Assembly (NCBI GenBank): GCA_005888735.1
Contig: VBBN01000006.1
Location: 20,904 to 84,903 of the forward strand
Source of the DNA: Candidatus Bathyarchaeota archaeon
Lineage (GTDB): Archaea > Thermoproteota > Bathyarchaeia > 40CM-2-53-6
DNA length: 64,000 nucleotides
Direction: 5' to 3'
A program made the position numbers and the translations under genes. The stretch's first letter is position 1. Every line of letters begins with the position of its first letter. Of this stretch, positions 36,343 to 44,801 are shown in pieces. Under the pieces are notes generated by a model. That model was not told where the DNA came from. It saw only the letters and a list, made by a program, of their open reading frames with translations, and did not search any database.

Positions 36343-36462
36343 TGGTGCGGCCGCCGGGATTCGAACCCGGGTTCCCGGCTCACTCCTCAATCAGGATTGG
36401 GAAGCCGGTGTCATAGACCAGAATACCCGCCAAAACACTGTCTGGCTCTGGACCACGGCCGC
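36343..36462 (-). tRNA. tRNA-Gly(CCC) with anticodon-loop intron and D-loop insertion
   Basis: Minus strand: acceptor GCGGCCG/CGGCCGC (7 bp), discriminator A, CCA encoded. The T arm is CCGGG-TTCGAAT-CCCGG, the anticodon stem CCGGC/GCCGG with TTCCCA then a 17-base insertion and A, so the anticodon is CCC (36401-36399). The insertion sits at 37/38, the canonical intron site, and can form TCCT/AGGA. The D-loop is about 26 bases too long and contains GCCA/TGGC, suggesting a second intron. Removing both leaves a normal 76-base tRNA. It lies downstream of EF-2 on the same strand. Confidence 0.85.
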
Positions 36463-36511
36463 TGGTCCGTTCGGCCAGGGGTCGGCGTTTCTAAGGTTTC
36501 CCAGAAAGCGA

Positions 36512-38698
36512 CTAGTCTACAAAGTCTGAGGGTTTCGCGGGTTCGGGCGACAATCCTTTGCGCTTTCGAATCTGTTCAATAACAGACTGTAACAACGACT
36601 GCGGGACAGGTGACCATCGGGCAAACTCCAGGCCCCAAAACGCTCGACCGGCCGTCTGACTCCGCATAACTTCCGAAAGGTCGAAGGTTTCCACGGTTGG
36701 GACTTCACCTATAACATATACCAAGTGGCCCTTTTGGTCGATTGAGACAATCTTCCCCCGCTTCTGCGTCACAACACTTGTAACAGCTCCGAGAAGGTCG
36801 TTAGGAACCTTAGTCGTAATCCGTTGAACTGGCTCCATCAATGTAGGCTGACCATTGAGGAACGCGATGAACATAGACCGACGGGTCATCGGCATGATTT
36901 GCGCCGGACCCCTGTGAACTGGGTCCTCATGCAGACTAACGTCGGTAATCTTGACCTTCAAGCCTCGAATCTGCTCGTAAGCAATTGGCCCTTCTTTGAT
37001 GCCCCAGCGGTACCCTGCTAGAATCATGTCCTTGACCTCTTGCATGTATTGTGCTCCTTTTGTCACGTCTACAATCATGTTGAACGGTTCGTCAATGCTC
37101 CAGACTCCTCTAGCCTCGTCTGCTTCCCAGCCAATCTCCCGAAGCGACCGAGCCATCTCCGTTTTGTCCCCATACTCGCTAATCTTCCCGGACTTGATGA
37201 GTTCCATCACCGCCTCTTCAAGTGGTTCCACCTCGATGAAGATCTTGTTGTGCTTGTTCGGCGACCGTCCCTCGATAGGTCCGGCGGCTCTTCGGATGGC
37301 TTCCCGATAAATCACGATCGGCTTCGATGTCTGGATCTCCAGACCCGTCTTTGTGATGAGGGTGGTCGCTATTTCTAGATGAAGAGTACCCATGCCTGAG
37401 ATTAGGTACTCGCCAGTTTCCTCGTTAATCGTCGTTACGAGATTCGGATCCTCGAGTGAGAGCTTTCGAAGAATGTCCACAAGCTTCGGCAGATCTCTGC
37501 TAAGCTTAGGCTCCACAGCAATGGTCACAACCGGCTCGGTGACATAGTGGACAGCCTCGAACGGAACAAACGGCTTAACCGACGAAATAGTCTCCCCCGC
37601 TTTTACATTCTCGAGCCCTAGCAGGGCTGGTATGTTCCCTGCGCTGAGACGACCGACAATCTCCCGGTTAGGTCCCATGTAAATCGCAACCTGTTGCACT
37701 CTCCCGCTGGCGTTCGAATTAATCAGGTAAATCGGCTCCCCATCCTCAATGGTGCCGGAGAACAGCCGCCCGGTCGCGACAACACCCGCCTGTGGGTCGA
37801 CCACAATGTTGGTAACGGACATCAGCACCGGGCCATTGTCGTCGCATTTGATCATAGCCTGGCCAACATCGCTGTTCGGGTCTCCATGCCAGATCTTCGG
37901 TATCCTGTACCTCTGTGCGACATGAGGCGGTGGCATGACACCCACAGCCATTCCCAAGATGGCTTCATGGATAGGCATCACTGTCTTCAACTCCTCAACT
38001 TTTCCAGAGCTATAACCGTTGATTACGTCTGAGAACTTTACGCCCCTTTTCTGCGACACGTCGTAGTTGAAGCCCCAGCGGTCTTTCGCCGAACCCATGG
38101 CGACCGTGTTGCTGGCGAAACTTACCTTCCATTTCTCCTTGAATTCCGCCTCACCATAAAGGTCGATGAGTCCGTTGAAGTCTTTGATTATTCTCCCGAT
38201 TCTCTCCTGGATTTGTTCGGGTGTGAGCTTTAGCTCCTTGATGAGCCGGTCAATCTTGTTGATATAGAGAACCGGCCGAACGCGCTCCTCCAACGCCTGA
38301 CGTGTCACAGTCTCCGTTTGAACCATCACCTCTTCAACCGAGTCGACAACAACAACGGCCCCGTCAATTGCTCGGAGGGACCGAGTTACCTTGCCCGAAA
38401 AGTCAACGTGTCCCGGCGTGTCGATCAGGTTGAGAACATAGGCGGTGCCACCTTCTTCATGCCAAAGACTGACATTCGCAGCCTTGATAGTCATCTGCCG
38501 CTTCTGCTCCTCCTCCATGAAGTCCATGGCCAAAGCGGTGCCAGCTAGCGAGGGTGAGAGAAGCCCTGCACCGGCAAGGAGACTGTCAGTCATCGTAGTC
38601 TTCCCGTGGTCCACGTGCGCGATAATGCCCATGTTTCGAATTTGGTCCTTGTTGGACACTATCCTTAGAATGTCCTGTGAGCTCTTGAATCGAGGCAC
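36512..38698 (-). CDS. fusA: Translation elongation factor EF-2
   Basis: GTPase that moves tRNA and mRNA on the ribosome. G1 AHVDHGKTT, switch II DTPGHVDFSGKV, G4 NKIDRL. Domain IV carries the diphthamide loop DVSLHEDPVHRG with the histidine modified by Dph enzymes; dph6 is 5 kb upstream. 728 residues, GTG start. A tnpB-element remnant begins about 76 bases upstream of the start, so its promoter is close to or inside transposon-derived sequence. Confidence 0.97.
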   Translation of the reverse strand: MPRFKSSQDILRIVSNKDQIRNMGIIAHVDHGKTTMTDSLLAGAGLLSPSLAGTALAMDFMEEEQKRQMTIKAANVSLWHEEGGTAYVLNLIDTPGHVDFSGKVTRSLRAIDGAVVVVDSVEEVMVQTETVTRQALEERVRPVLYINKIDRLIKELKLTPEQIQERIGRIIKDFNGLIDLYGEAEFKEKWKVSFASNTVAMGSAKDRWGFNYDVSQKRGVKFSDVINGYSSGKVEELKTVMPIHEAILGMAVGVMPPPHVAQRYRIPKIWHGDPNSDVGQAMIKCDDNGPVLMSVTNIVVDPQAGVVATGRLFSGTIEDGEPIYLINSNASGRVQQVAIYMGPNREIVGRLSAGNIPALLGLENVKAGETISSVKPFVPFEAVHYVTEPVVTIAVEPKLSRDLPKLVDILRKLSLEDPNLVTTINEETGEYLISGMGTLHLEIATTLITKTGLEIQTSKPIVIYREAIRRAAGPIEGRSPNKHNKIFIEVEPLEEAVMELIKSGKISEYGDKTEMARSLREIGWEADEARGVWSIDEPFNMIVDVTKGAQYMQEVKDMILAGYRWGIKEGPIAYEQIRGLKVKITDVSLHEDPVHRGPAQIMPMTRRSMFIAFLNGQPTLMEPVQRITTKVPNDLLGAVTSVVTQKRGKIVSIDQKGHLVYVIGEVPTVETFDLSEVMRSQTAGRAFWGLEFARWSPVPQSLLQSVIEQIRKRKGLSPEPAKPSDFVD

Positions 38699-38774
38699 GC
38701 GCGACTACCTATCCTTGATCCTTGGAAGAAACGCCTCGGTCCCTTGGTCCTCTATTATGTATTGCGCCAAATGG

Positions 38775-39131
38775 CTCTGTTGACTTGTCGATGGATGGAC
38801 GGTTTTCGGTTTCATCCACTTCTACACCCTAACCCGTATGGTCCCTAGTAGTCTTTCCGTCGTCGTGAATGGGCACCCGTGCAAGAACCGTCCACTGGTC
38901 TCTACACCATGAAAGGATGGTTACGGGTGTGACGTAGGCTAACAAACCGTGATAGGCCTGTATGGGCTTATTCTGGGGCGGTTGAGGTTCGACCGTTCCA
39001 GGCCAAGATGAAGCATTCATGCTTCTGAGGCGGAAGCGCTCTCAGGTGAAGCAGTGAAGAGGAACCCGACGACGACGGTAATCCCCGAGTCGATGAGAGC
39101 AAGTTACTTATCAAACGATAAGTTAACAGAA
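38775..39131 (+). mobile_element. Internally deleted remnant of the tnpB element
   Basis: About 357 bases bounded by CTGTTGACTTGTCG (38777-38790) and CGATAAGTTAACAG (39116-39129), inverted with 12 of 14 matches. Its right part (38979-39131) is clearly homologous to the right end of the tnpB element at 50492-50635: CGGTTGAGGTTCGACCGTTC, GAAGCAGTGAAG, CGGTAATCCCCG and GTTAACAGAACCC are shared. A few codons of the TnpB C-terminus survive (LRFDRSRP) but no open gene. This fills most of the 490-base gap upstream of EF-2. Confidence 0.75.
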
Positions 39132-39188
39132 CCCGCCAAATAGAGTTTCAAACATCAAAGACAAGCTCACTTTGGAGCTAGTCCTAAA

Positions 39189-39866
39189 ATGGAGATCGAC
39201 CATTGCACTTTCCCGGATGACCTGCTCTACCATCTTGAGAGCAACACCTGGGTCCGGCTGGCCAAAGACGAAGCGGTCGTAGGTGTGACAAGCGTCCTTT
39301 CAGCAATCGCGGGAAAACTCACCTCTGCGAGACTGAAGGCCACGGGGGCCATCGTTCATCGAGGAAATAGTCTAGGCACACTCGAAAGTATACGACTCCT
39401 AGGACCCATTCCTTCCCCAATATCAGGGAGAATCAAGGAAACGAACGCGTTGGTCATCAGCAAGCCAAAAATTCTGAACGATTCACCGTACGGCGAAGGC
39501 TGGGTGGCCCGGCTAGAAACAAAGAATATCGACGCGGAAAGAGCATTGTTGATGAATATCCACGATGCTGAGGAAACTCTTCGCCAGAAGCTCAAGCAAT
39601 ATCGAGCCAAGTGTTTCAAAGCATTCCCAGACCATGAGCTGGTTGAGATTGGGGTTGAGTGTGCAGTAGTTCTAGTGAGGCTAGATGACCTAGTTCTGTC
39701 CATTCCCACGGGCGATGTGGTCCACATCGTGTCAGACGACCCGACAGCTTATGTCGAGATGGTGCGCTGGGCAGACCGGTCGGGCCAATCCTTGGTAGAT
39801 TGGCGAAACGAAGGCGGCTTGTTCCACTTCATCGTGAAGAAGACCGGCGCTTGGGATTCTGAATGA
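39189..39866 (+). CDS. GcvH-like/TusA-like fusion lacking the lipoyl lysine
   Basis: A 225-residue protein. Residues 18-110 follow the H-protein fold (WVRLAKDEAVVGVTSVLS; LGTLESIRLLGPIPSPISGRI). The lysine that carries lipoate in L-E-S-x-K is Arg69 here, so it cannot be lipoylated. Residues 148-222 resemble TusA (VEIGVECAVV with Cys158, then TGDVVHIVSDDPTAYVEMVRWADRSG split as TGDVVHIVSDDP and VEMVRWADRSG); the usual CPxP is reduced to CAVV. ATG start. The rhodanese gene faces it tail to tail, which suggests a sulfur-transfer role (inference). Confidence 0.7.
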   Translation: MEIDHCTFPDDLLYHLESNTWVRLAKDEAVVGVTSVLSAIAGKLTSARLKATGAIVHRGNSLGTLESIRLLGPIPSPISGRIKETNALVISKPKILNDSPYGEGWVARLETKNIDAERALLMNIHDAEETLRQKLKQYRAKCFKAFPDHELVEIGVECAVVLVRLDDLVLSIPTGDVVHIVSDDPTAYVEMVRWADRSGQSLVDWRNEGGLFHFIVKKTGAWDSE

Positions 39867-39905
39867 AAAGAGGGAGAAGTCAGGAAGGACGGTTCGCTTT
39901 CTTGC

Positions 39906-40787
39906 TCAGACAGCCACAGGTTGGACAATCGGCTTTGGTTGAGTCGTCTTTTCGATTGGGTTGCGAACCATGTTACCCCACTCAGTCCACGACCCGTCAT
40001 AGTTGCGTACGTTCGGATAGCCGAGCAGGTACTTCAACACGAACCATGTGAAGGAGGACCGTTCGCCGATGCGGCAGTACGCAACGACTTCCTTGTCGGG
40101 AGTAACGCCTTGGTTCTCGTAGAGTCTCTTGATATCATCGTAGGACTTGAAAGTGCCATCTTCCTTGACGGCTTGGGACCATGGAATGTTTACCGCGTCT
40201 GGAATGTGGCCTCCGCGTTGTGCGTGCTCTGTTGGGTATTCGGGAGGTGCTAGAACCTCTCCTGTGAATTCTTTGGGGCTGCGAACGTCGACGAACTTGT
40301 GCTTCGGTGAAGTATACCAATCGAATGTTTGCCTCAAGTATGCTCTAATGCTCTCGTCGGGTAGTGAGGCCAAAAAATGGGAGGGAGTGTACTCCGAGAC
40401 GTCCTTAGTGAGTGGTCTGTCCTCGTCTATCCACTTCTTCCTTCCACCATTCATCAGAACCACATTCTTTACGCCGTAGTATTGGAGGTCCCAGAAGGCG
40501 TAGGCTGCGAACCAGTTGTTGAAATCGCCATACAGGACTAGCTTCGTATCAGGGGTCACGCCGACCCGGCCGAGGAGCTCCTCCAGCTGTGCTTTAGTGA
40601 GTATATCTCGTTGAACTGGGCTGTTGAGGTCTCTCCTCCAGTCAAACAAGACCGCACCCGGTATATGGCCGAGGCTATAGTTCACGTTCGGATCGTAGTC
40701 GACTTCCACTATGCGCATTTTTGGATCGTTGAGGTGGTCTTGGACCCACCTTGTGTCCACGAGCGTTTCGGGATGCTTGTATGACAT
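39906..40787 (-). CDS. sseA: Thiosulfate/3-mercaptopyruvate sulfurtransferase (tandem rhodanese)
   Basis: Two rhodanese domains, 293 residues, ATG start. The N-terminal inactive domain (VDTRWVQDHLND; GHIPGAVLFDW) is followed by the C-terminal one with CRIGERSS, the persulfide-forming cysteine being about residue 238. VDVRSPKEFTGEVLAPPEYP is typical of thiosulfate sulfurtransferases of aerobic prokaryotes. It is convergent with the GcvH/TusA-like gene. Its promoter contains two direct repeats (see 40781-40832). Confidence 0.92.
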   Translation of the reverse strand: MSYKHPETLVDTRWVQDHLNDPKMRIVEVDYDPNVNYSLGHIPGAVLFDWRRDLNSPVQRDILTKAQLEELLGRVGVTPDTKLVLYGDFNNWFAAYAFWDLQYYGVKNVVLMNGGRKKWIDEDRPLTKDVSEYTPSHFLASLPDESIRAYLRQTFDWYTSPKHKFVDVRSPKEFTGEVLAPPEYPTEHAQRGGHIPDAVNIPWSQAVKEDGTFKSYDDIKRLYENQGVTPDKEVVAYCRIGERSSFTWFVLKYLLGYPNVRNYDGSWTEWGNMVRNPIEKTTQPKPIVQPVAV

Positions 40788-40832
40788 ACGTTATGCTCAA
40801 TTTCTGCGGCATGACATATGTTATATTTAAGA
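40781..40832 (-). promoter_or_regulatory. sseA promoter with paired ATGACATA(C/T)GTTAT repeats
   Basis: The 14-base sequence ATGACATACGTTAT (40781-40794) recurs as ATGACATATGTTAT (40811-40824), exactly 30 bases apart, each with an ACATATGT-like palindromic core. Read on the minus strand, TTAAATATAA (40830-40821) is a good TATA box, 34-43 bases upstream of the sseA ATG. One repeat overlaps the TATA edge, the other the start codon. Two operator copies about three helical turns apart suggest repression. Confidence 0.5.
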
Positions 40833-41090
40833 TTCCTCCAAGCATTTCTGAGAAGCCGCCGGCCGGCTTCCATGGAATGCCCCCCCGATCGGCGTTATTC
40901 CCTGACTTGTCAAAAAAACCCCCCCCGAAAAACCGCTACAAAAGCGCACAAAACTCATGAAAAACTGACACTGTCCTTCGTAGAGACCATATAGAGACGG
41001 GGAGGGGGTAATCAATCTAGACCCACTTTTTGAACACGGGAAGGACATTGACCATCCGGTTAAATCCTGACTGGACCTTGGCGTAAACCC

Positions 41091-42113
41091 ATGCTTGCCT
41101 GCCTCCTCAAGGAACATGGGGGAGTTGTTCTCGAGAATCTCCCTCCGCCCAAAGTAGGCCTGGGAGATGTGCTCGTCAGACTGAAAGCAGCTGGAATATG
41201 TGGCACCGATCTCGAGAAAATCCACGGAGGCTACGGGCCGGGAGGAATCCTCGGCCACGAAGTCAGCGGACAGATAGAACAGGTCGGCGAAGAAGTCCGT
41301 GGCTTCACCAAGGGCGACCGGGTCGTCCCTCACCATCACGTTCCATGCTACGGCTGTCATCTCTGCCAGCGCGGTGACCATACAATGTGCGACTCCTTCA
41401 AGAAGACAAACTTCGACCCATGCGGACTGGCAGAGTACTTCCGTGTGCCTGAGTACAACGTCACAAGGGGAGCCGTGACTAAGCTTCCAGACTCGGTGAG
41501 TTTCGAGGAGGCAGCGCTTCTAGAGCCGACCGCGTGTTGCCTAAGAGCGCTGAATGTTGCTAGACCGCATCGAGGTGATAGTGTGCTAATCGCGGGTCTT
41601 GGTCCGGTAGGGCTGACCCATATCCAGCTCCTTCGTAGCATCGGCACTGGACCCCTATTCGGCAGCGACGTCCGGAAGGTCAGGCTGGATGCCGCGAAGA
41701 GTATGGGTGCCCAGAGAACCTTCAACCCGGCCGAGGAAGACGTCGCGAAAGGGGTGAAGGCCGAAACCGGCGATGGGGCAGACTTCGCAATAGTGTCAAC
41801 CGGAAACCCACAAGCCCTTTCACAAGCTGTCTCGGCGGTGCGCAAGGGAGGGAAGGTGCTCCTTTTCGGAGCACCTCCAAAGGGCTCAACTCTTCCTCTT
41901 GCCATCAACACGTTCTTCGCCGATCAAAAGTCAATCATCACAAGCTATTCCTGCACGGAGGCGGAAATACGAGCGACTCTGAGCTTGCTCACCCTGAGGA
42001 AGATCGACCTTAGGCCTCTCATCACACATCGATTCCAGCTAAAGGAGACCCTTGAAGCTCTTGACTTTGCCAGCTCATCAGCCGAGGCCGTGAAGACCAT
42101 GATTCTCGTTTGA
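41091..42113 (+). CDS. Zinc-dependent medium-chain alcohol/polyol dehydrogenase
   Basis: MDR-family oxidoreductase, 340 residues, ATG start. The catalytic zinc region GICGTDLEKIHG and GHEVSGQIEQVG, the structural zinc cysteines in CYGCHLCQRGDHTMC, and the Rossmann turn AGLGPVGL are all present. Closest in style to threonine or sorbitol dehydrogenases; the substrate cannot be read from sequence. The 303 bases upstream (40788-41090) hold the sseA promoter, GC-rich palindromes and a C8 run but no gene. Confidence 0.9.
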   Translation: MLACLLKEHGGVVLENLPPPKVGLGDVLVRLKAAGICGTDLEKIHGGYGPGGILGHEVSGQIEQVGEEVRGFTKGDRVVPHHHVPCYGCHLCQRGDHTMCDSFKKTNFDPCGLAEYFRVPEYNVTRGAVTKLPDSVSFEEAALLEPTACCLRALNVARPHRGDSVLIAGLGPVGLTHIQLLRSIGTGPLFGSDVRKVRLDAAKSMGAQRTFNPAEEDVAKGVKAETGDGADFAIVSTGNPQALSQAVSAVRKGGKVLLFGAPPKGSTLPLAINTFFADQKSIITSYSCTEAEIRATLSLLTLRKIDLRPLITHRFQLKETLEALDFASSSAEAVKTMILV

Positions 42114-42230
42114 CCACGGAGGATCGGGTCCTTAGGCTCCTTCCCAAACCATTTTTACGCTCGAATGCCCTCGAGCCGAGCTAGGAAGGATTCGGGCAGT
42201 CTCAGAAGGAATCCTAGAGTTTGAGCGGCA

Positions 42231-42542
42231 ATGGTACTTTACGACTTCAACGATAAGATAGACGAGCAAATCGATAAGTCGGTCAAAGCGACCCTACGGT
42301 TCTACAATGAGCTGAGAAAGGCTTCGATCCTTAGAGGCGAATCACCCTCGCCCCCGTCCTTTGAAACCTTCTCAGAGATGGCCGGCGGGCTAATGAGAGC
42401 TAGCAAGGACCTCCTACTCGACAAGCTGAGAACACCCTCCATGAAGGATGTTCTCGAGCAAGAATGGGCCCAAAAGCTACAGAACTACTCTACGAAGCGT
42501 CTGTTGAAGGACTTGTATGAGAGACTTCTCGCGAGGTTCTGA
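42231..42542 (+). CDS. Helical protein of unknown function, 103 residues
   Basis: Unrecognised, ATG start. Entirely helical with charged heptads (YDFNDKIDEQIDKSVKATLRF; LKDLYERLLARF at the end) and no cysteines or membrane segments. It resembles in size and composition the short output/adaptor proteins next to KaiC genes in this region, but no family signature is present. The 240 bases that follow contain no gene and include the promoter of the DUF5679 protein. Confidence 0.5.
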   Translation: MVLYDFNDKIDEQIDKSVKATLRFYNELRKASILRGESPSPPSFETFSEMAGGLMRASKDLLLDKLRTPSMKDVLEQEWAQKLQNYSTKRLLKDLYERLLARF

Positions 42543-42782
42543 GTGCAATGGTCCCTTCACCAGTTCTTCTGTAGTACCCCCCCATCTCTCTACTCTCGGC
42601 TATTTTGGGAGGAAAAGTGTCATTATCAAGTGAACTTCGTCAACTAGGCTGATTCCAGCCATTTTGGCGCGCTTTAAGCTCAGAGCCAGTCGTCCAGAAC
42701 CCCTTCATGAAGTCCCCTTCTGAGCGCCTACGTGAGTGCTAAATACTACTACTTTCCCTCGTGCCCCTCAGATGTGAACGAT

Positions 42783-42926
42783 ATGCCACAAGCATACTGC
42801 GTCAAATGCAAAACAAGCGTGGAAATCAAGAACCCCCAGAACGTCACGCTCAAGAACGGCAAGCCGGCTATCAAAGGCGTCTGCCCCAACTGCGGAACAT
42901 CCGTGTTCCGCATAGGCAAAGCCTAG
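42783..42926 (+). CDS. Small zinc-ribbon protein (DUF5679-like)
   Basis: A 47-residue protein from the ATG at 42783: MPQAYCVKCKTSVEIKNPQN, then LKNGKPAIKGVCPNCGTSVF ending RIGKA. Two CxxC knuckles make a single zinc ribbon. This compact protein is widespread in archaea and Chloroflexi-type bacteria as DUF5679; its role is unknown, perhaps nucleic-acid binding. The frame extends upstream but the conserved start is MPQAYC. Confidence 0.85.
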   Translation: MPQAYCVKCKTSVEIKNPQNVTLKNGKPAIKGVCPNCGTSVFRIGKA

Positions 42927-43012
42927 CCCGGCCGAGCTCGCTACCCACCATTCCTCTCACCGTTTATCGTGCTCCTTCCAAGAGCCTTTTAACCCAAGAC
43001 GCCTCTTCTTCC

Positions 43013-44797
43013 ATGAAGAGAATGGGACTGAGGGCCCTCCTCCCAATCGCGCTTCTGCTGCTGACGCTTGTACCTTCAGCGCTGCCATTGGTGAATTCAG
43101 ACATCGGGCCGACTCAACGGACATTCTATCTGACCTCATCGAAATTCCTTCTTCCGAGCGTTCCGAAGCCAGGGCTTCCGACTATAGCAAACCTCACGCA
43201 GACTTCTCAGCCCCGGATAGAATTCGACCTCTCGCAATTCTTATTCACCCAGACTGCAACGATTTCTGGCTCGATGGTTTTCTCCCTCTACCTCACCTCC
43301 AACGTTACCCTTCCGGGAGTCTCGCTTGTGGGCTCTTTTCTCGAAAAGCTTGCCGGCCAGACCGGCTTCTACATTAACGTCACATCAGTTCAGAGTCATC
43401 CAATAGACTCTACGAGGCTCCAGCCTCTCAACTTCACATATTCCATACCGAGCCAGACCTTAGGCTTGGGTGCGCACGTCTCTATCTCGATGCAACTTGC
43501 TTCGCCTATACCAAAAGGTGTTGGTATCAAACTCTATTACGACTCAAGTGCAACCCCCTCATTTGTCACGTTGCCCCTTTTCGGGTACATCACTCTGGAT
43601 CAGAGGTCCGGACCCGTAGCCATACTTGACAAACATCTCAACCCTGTTACGAGCTTCAACCTGAACTCCACTGACTTGATTACGATTCAGACCAGCGTTG
43701 ACTCGATGCTAGGCTTTCTTGACATATCGCGTGTGAACCTCACGCTAGTTGATCCTCTCCTTCGCCCTGTTAGAGGAGAAACAAACCTTACGATGACCCC
43801 GCTTCCCGTCCTGCCAAGCGCGCTACCTCCCTACTTGTATACAACTAGTTGGCCTTACCCGTCAAATGCTACGGCGGGAATCTATCAGGTATTCATCGAC
43901 ATTTTCGACATCCAGAATAACCGCGCCTTCAGCTTTCGTGGGCCAGCGAACTTCTTCCAACTCTCCCGTACTCCCAACTTGTTCTCACCTGAAACTCTGA
44001 ACCTGATTCCGTATGCTGTGGGTGTAACTGGGGCCGCTGCTTTGGGCGTCGTCTACTACGGTAGAAGAAGGAGGTCGAAAAGCTATCTCGTTCCCTTCGA
44101 CTATTTCAACACATTGACCAATGGGGAGCTTGACGGAGGAAGTCTCGTCACCGTTGAGGGTAATACTGGCTCAGGAAAAACAATCCTATCAGAAGAACTG
44201 ATGTTTGAGGACCTTAAGAAGGGAAGGCATTGCATTTTCGTGGCAACTGGAGATTTTCCTACGAATATTCGAGAGGGAATGAAGTCGATGGGATTGGACG
44301 TCTCGGGGTACGAGACGAATGGACTCCTGACGTTCGTCGATGGTTACTCGTCAGAGGCTGGACAGGAATCGCGAGAGAAGTTTTTCGTTCCGTCACTTGG
44401 CGACCTGACCAATCTAGGCATGAAAATATCCACGTCGCTACAGACGGACTCTTTCAAAGAAGGCAGCCTCTTCTTCGACTCCCTAACTCCCCTGGCTTCG
44501 AAGACAAAACCCGAGAGTCTCATTTCATTCGTTCAATCTGTGGGGGCGAAAGTGCGAGGATTGGGCGGCAAGGCCTTCTTCACATTGGGACCCAGCATCG
44601 AAGGAACCGTGCAACGTCGTCTCCAGGACATGGCCGACTGCGTAGTTCAGATGGAAGCATTCGAGGAACGTGGTGTGCGAAAGAGCAGGATGCGCATCTC
44701 CAAACTAAGAGCGCGTCGGTTTCAGCAGGGCTGGGTTATCTATACTATTGAGGAGGGAAGAGGGATCATCTTCTATTCAAAGAAGCCCAGAAAGTAA
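43013..44797 (+). CDS. Membrane-anchored KaiC-like ATPase with extracytoplasmic sensor region
   Basis: A 594-residue protein from the ATG at 43013. A signal peptide (MKRMGLRALLPIALLLLTLV) is followed by about 300 residues rich in Thr, Ser, Asn and beta strands with many NxT/S sites, outside the cell. A transmembrane helix is at about 331-349 (IPYAVGVTGAAALGVVYYG), then an RRRR stop-transfer. The cytoplasmic KaiC-like ATPase has Walker A GNTGSGKT (383-390) and Walker B LFFDS (486-490). The topology suggests a one-component transmembrane sensor. The frame is open further upstream, but that part overlaps the DUF5679 gene. Confidence 0.85.
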   Translation: MKRMGLRALLPIALLLLTLVPSALPLVNSDIGPTQRTFYLTSSKFLLPSVPKPGLPTIANLTQTSQPRIEFDLSQFLFTQTATISGSMVFSLYLTSNVTLPGVSLVGSFLEKLAGQTGFYINVTSVQSHPIDSTRLQPLNFTYSIPSQTLGLGAHVSISMQLASPIPKGVGIKLYYDSSATPSFVTLPLFGYITLDQRSGPVAILDKHLNPVTSFNLNSTDLITIQTSVDSMLGFLDISRVNLTLVDPLLRPVRGETNLTMTPLPVLPSALPPYLYTTSWPYPSNATAGIYQVFIDIFDIQNNRAFSFRGPANFFQLSRTPNLFSPETLNLIPYAVGVTGAAALGVVYYGRRRRSKSYLVPFDYFNTLTNGELDGGSLVTVEGNTGSGKTILSEELMFEDLKKGRHCIFVATGDFPTNIREGMKSMGLDVSGYETNGLLTFVDGYSSEAGQESREKFFVPSLGDLTNLGMKISTSLQTDSFKEGSLFFDSLTPLASKTKPESLISFVQSVGAKVRGLGGKAFFTLGPSIEGTVQRRLQDMADCVVQMEAFEERGVRKSRMRISKLRARRFQQGWVIYTIEEGRGIIFYSKKPRK

Positions 44798-44801
44798 TTT
44801 C

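Noticed and set aside
38829..39020. 63-residue minus-strand ORF upstream of EF-2
   Set aside because: Lies inside the tnpB-element remnant and has no protein-like features.
42761..43012. N-terminal 84 residues upstream of the membrane KaiC start
   Set aside because: They overlap the DUF5679 gene in another frame and precede a perfect signal peptide, so the ATG at 43013 is the start.
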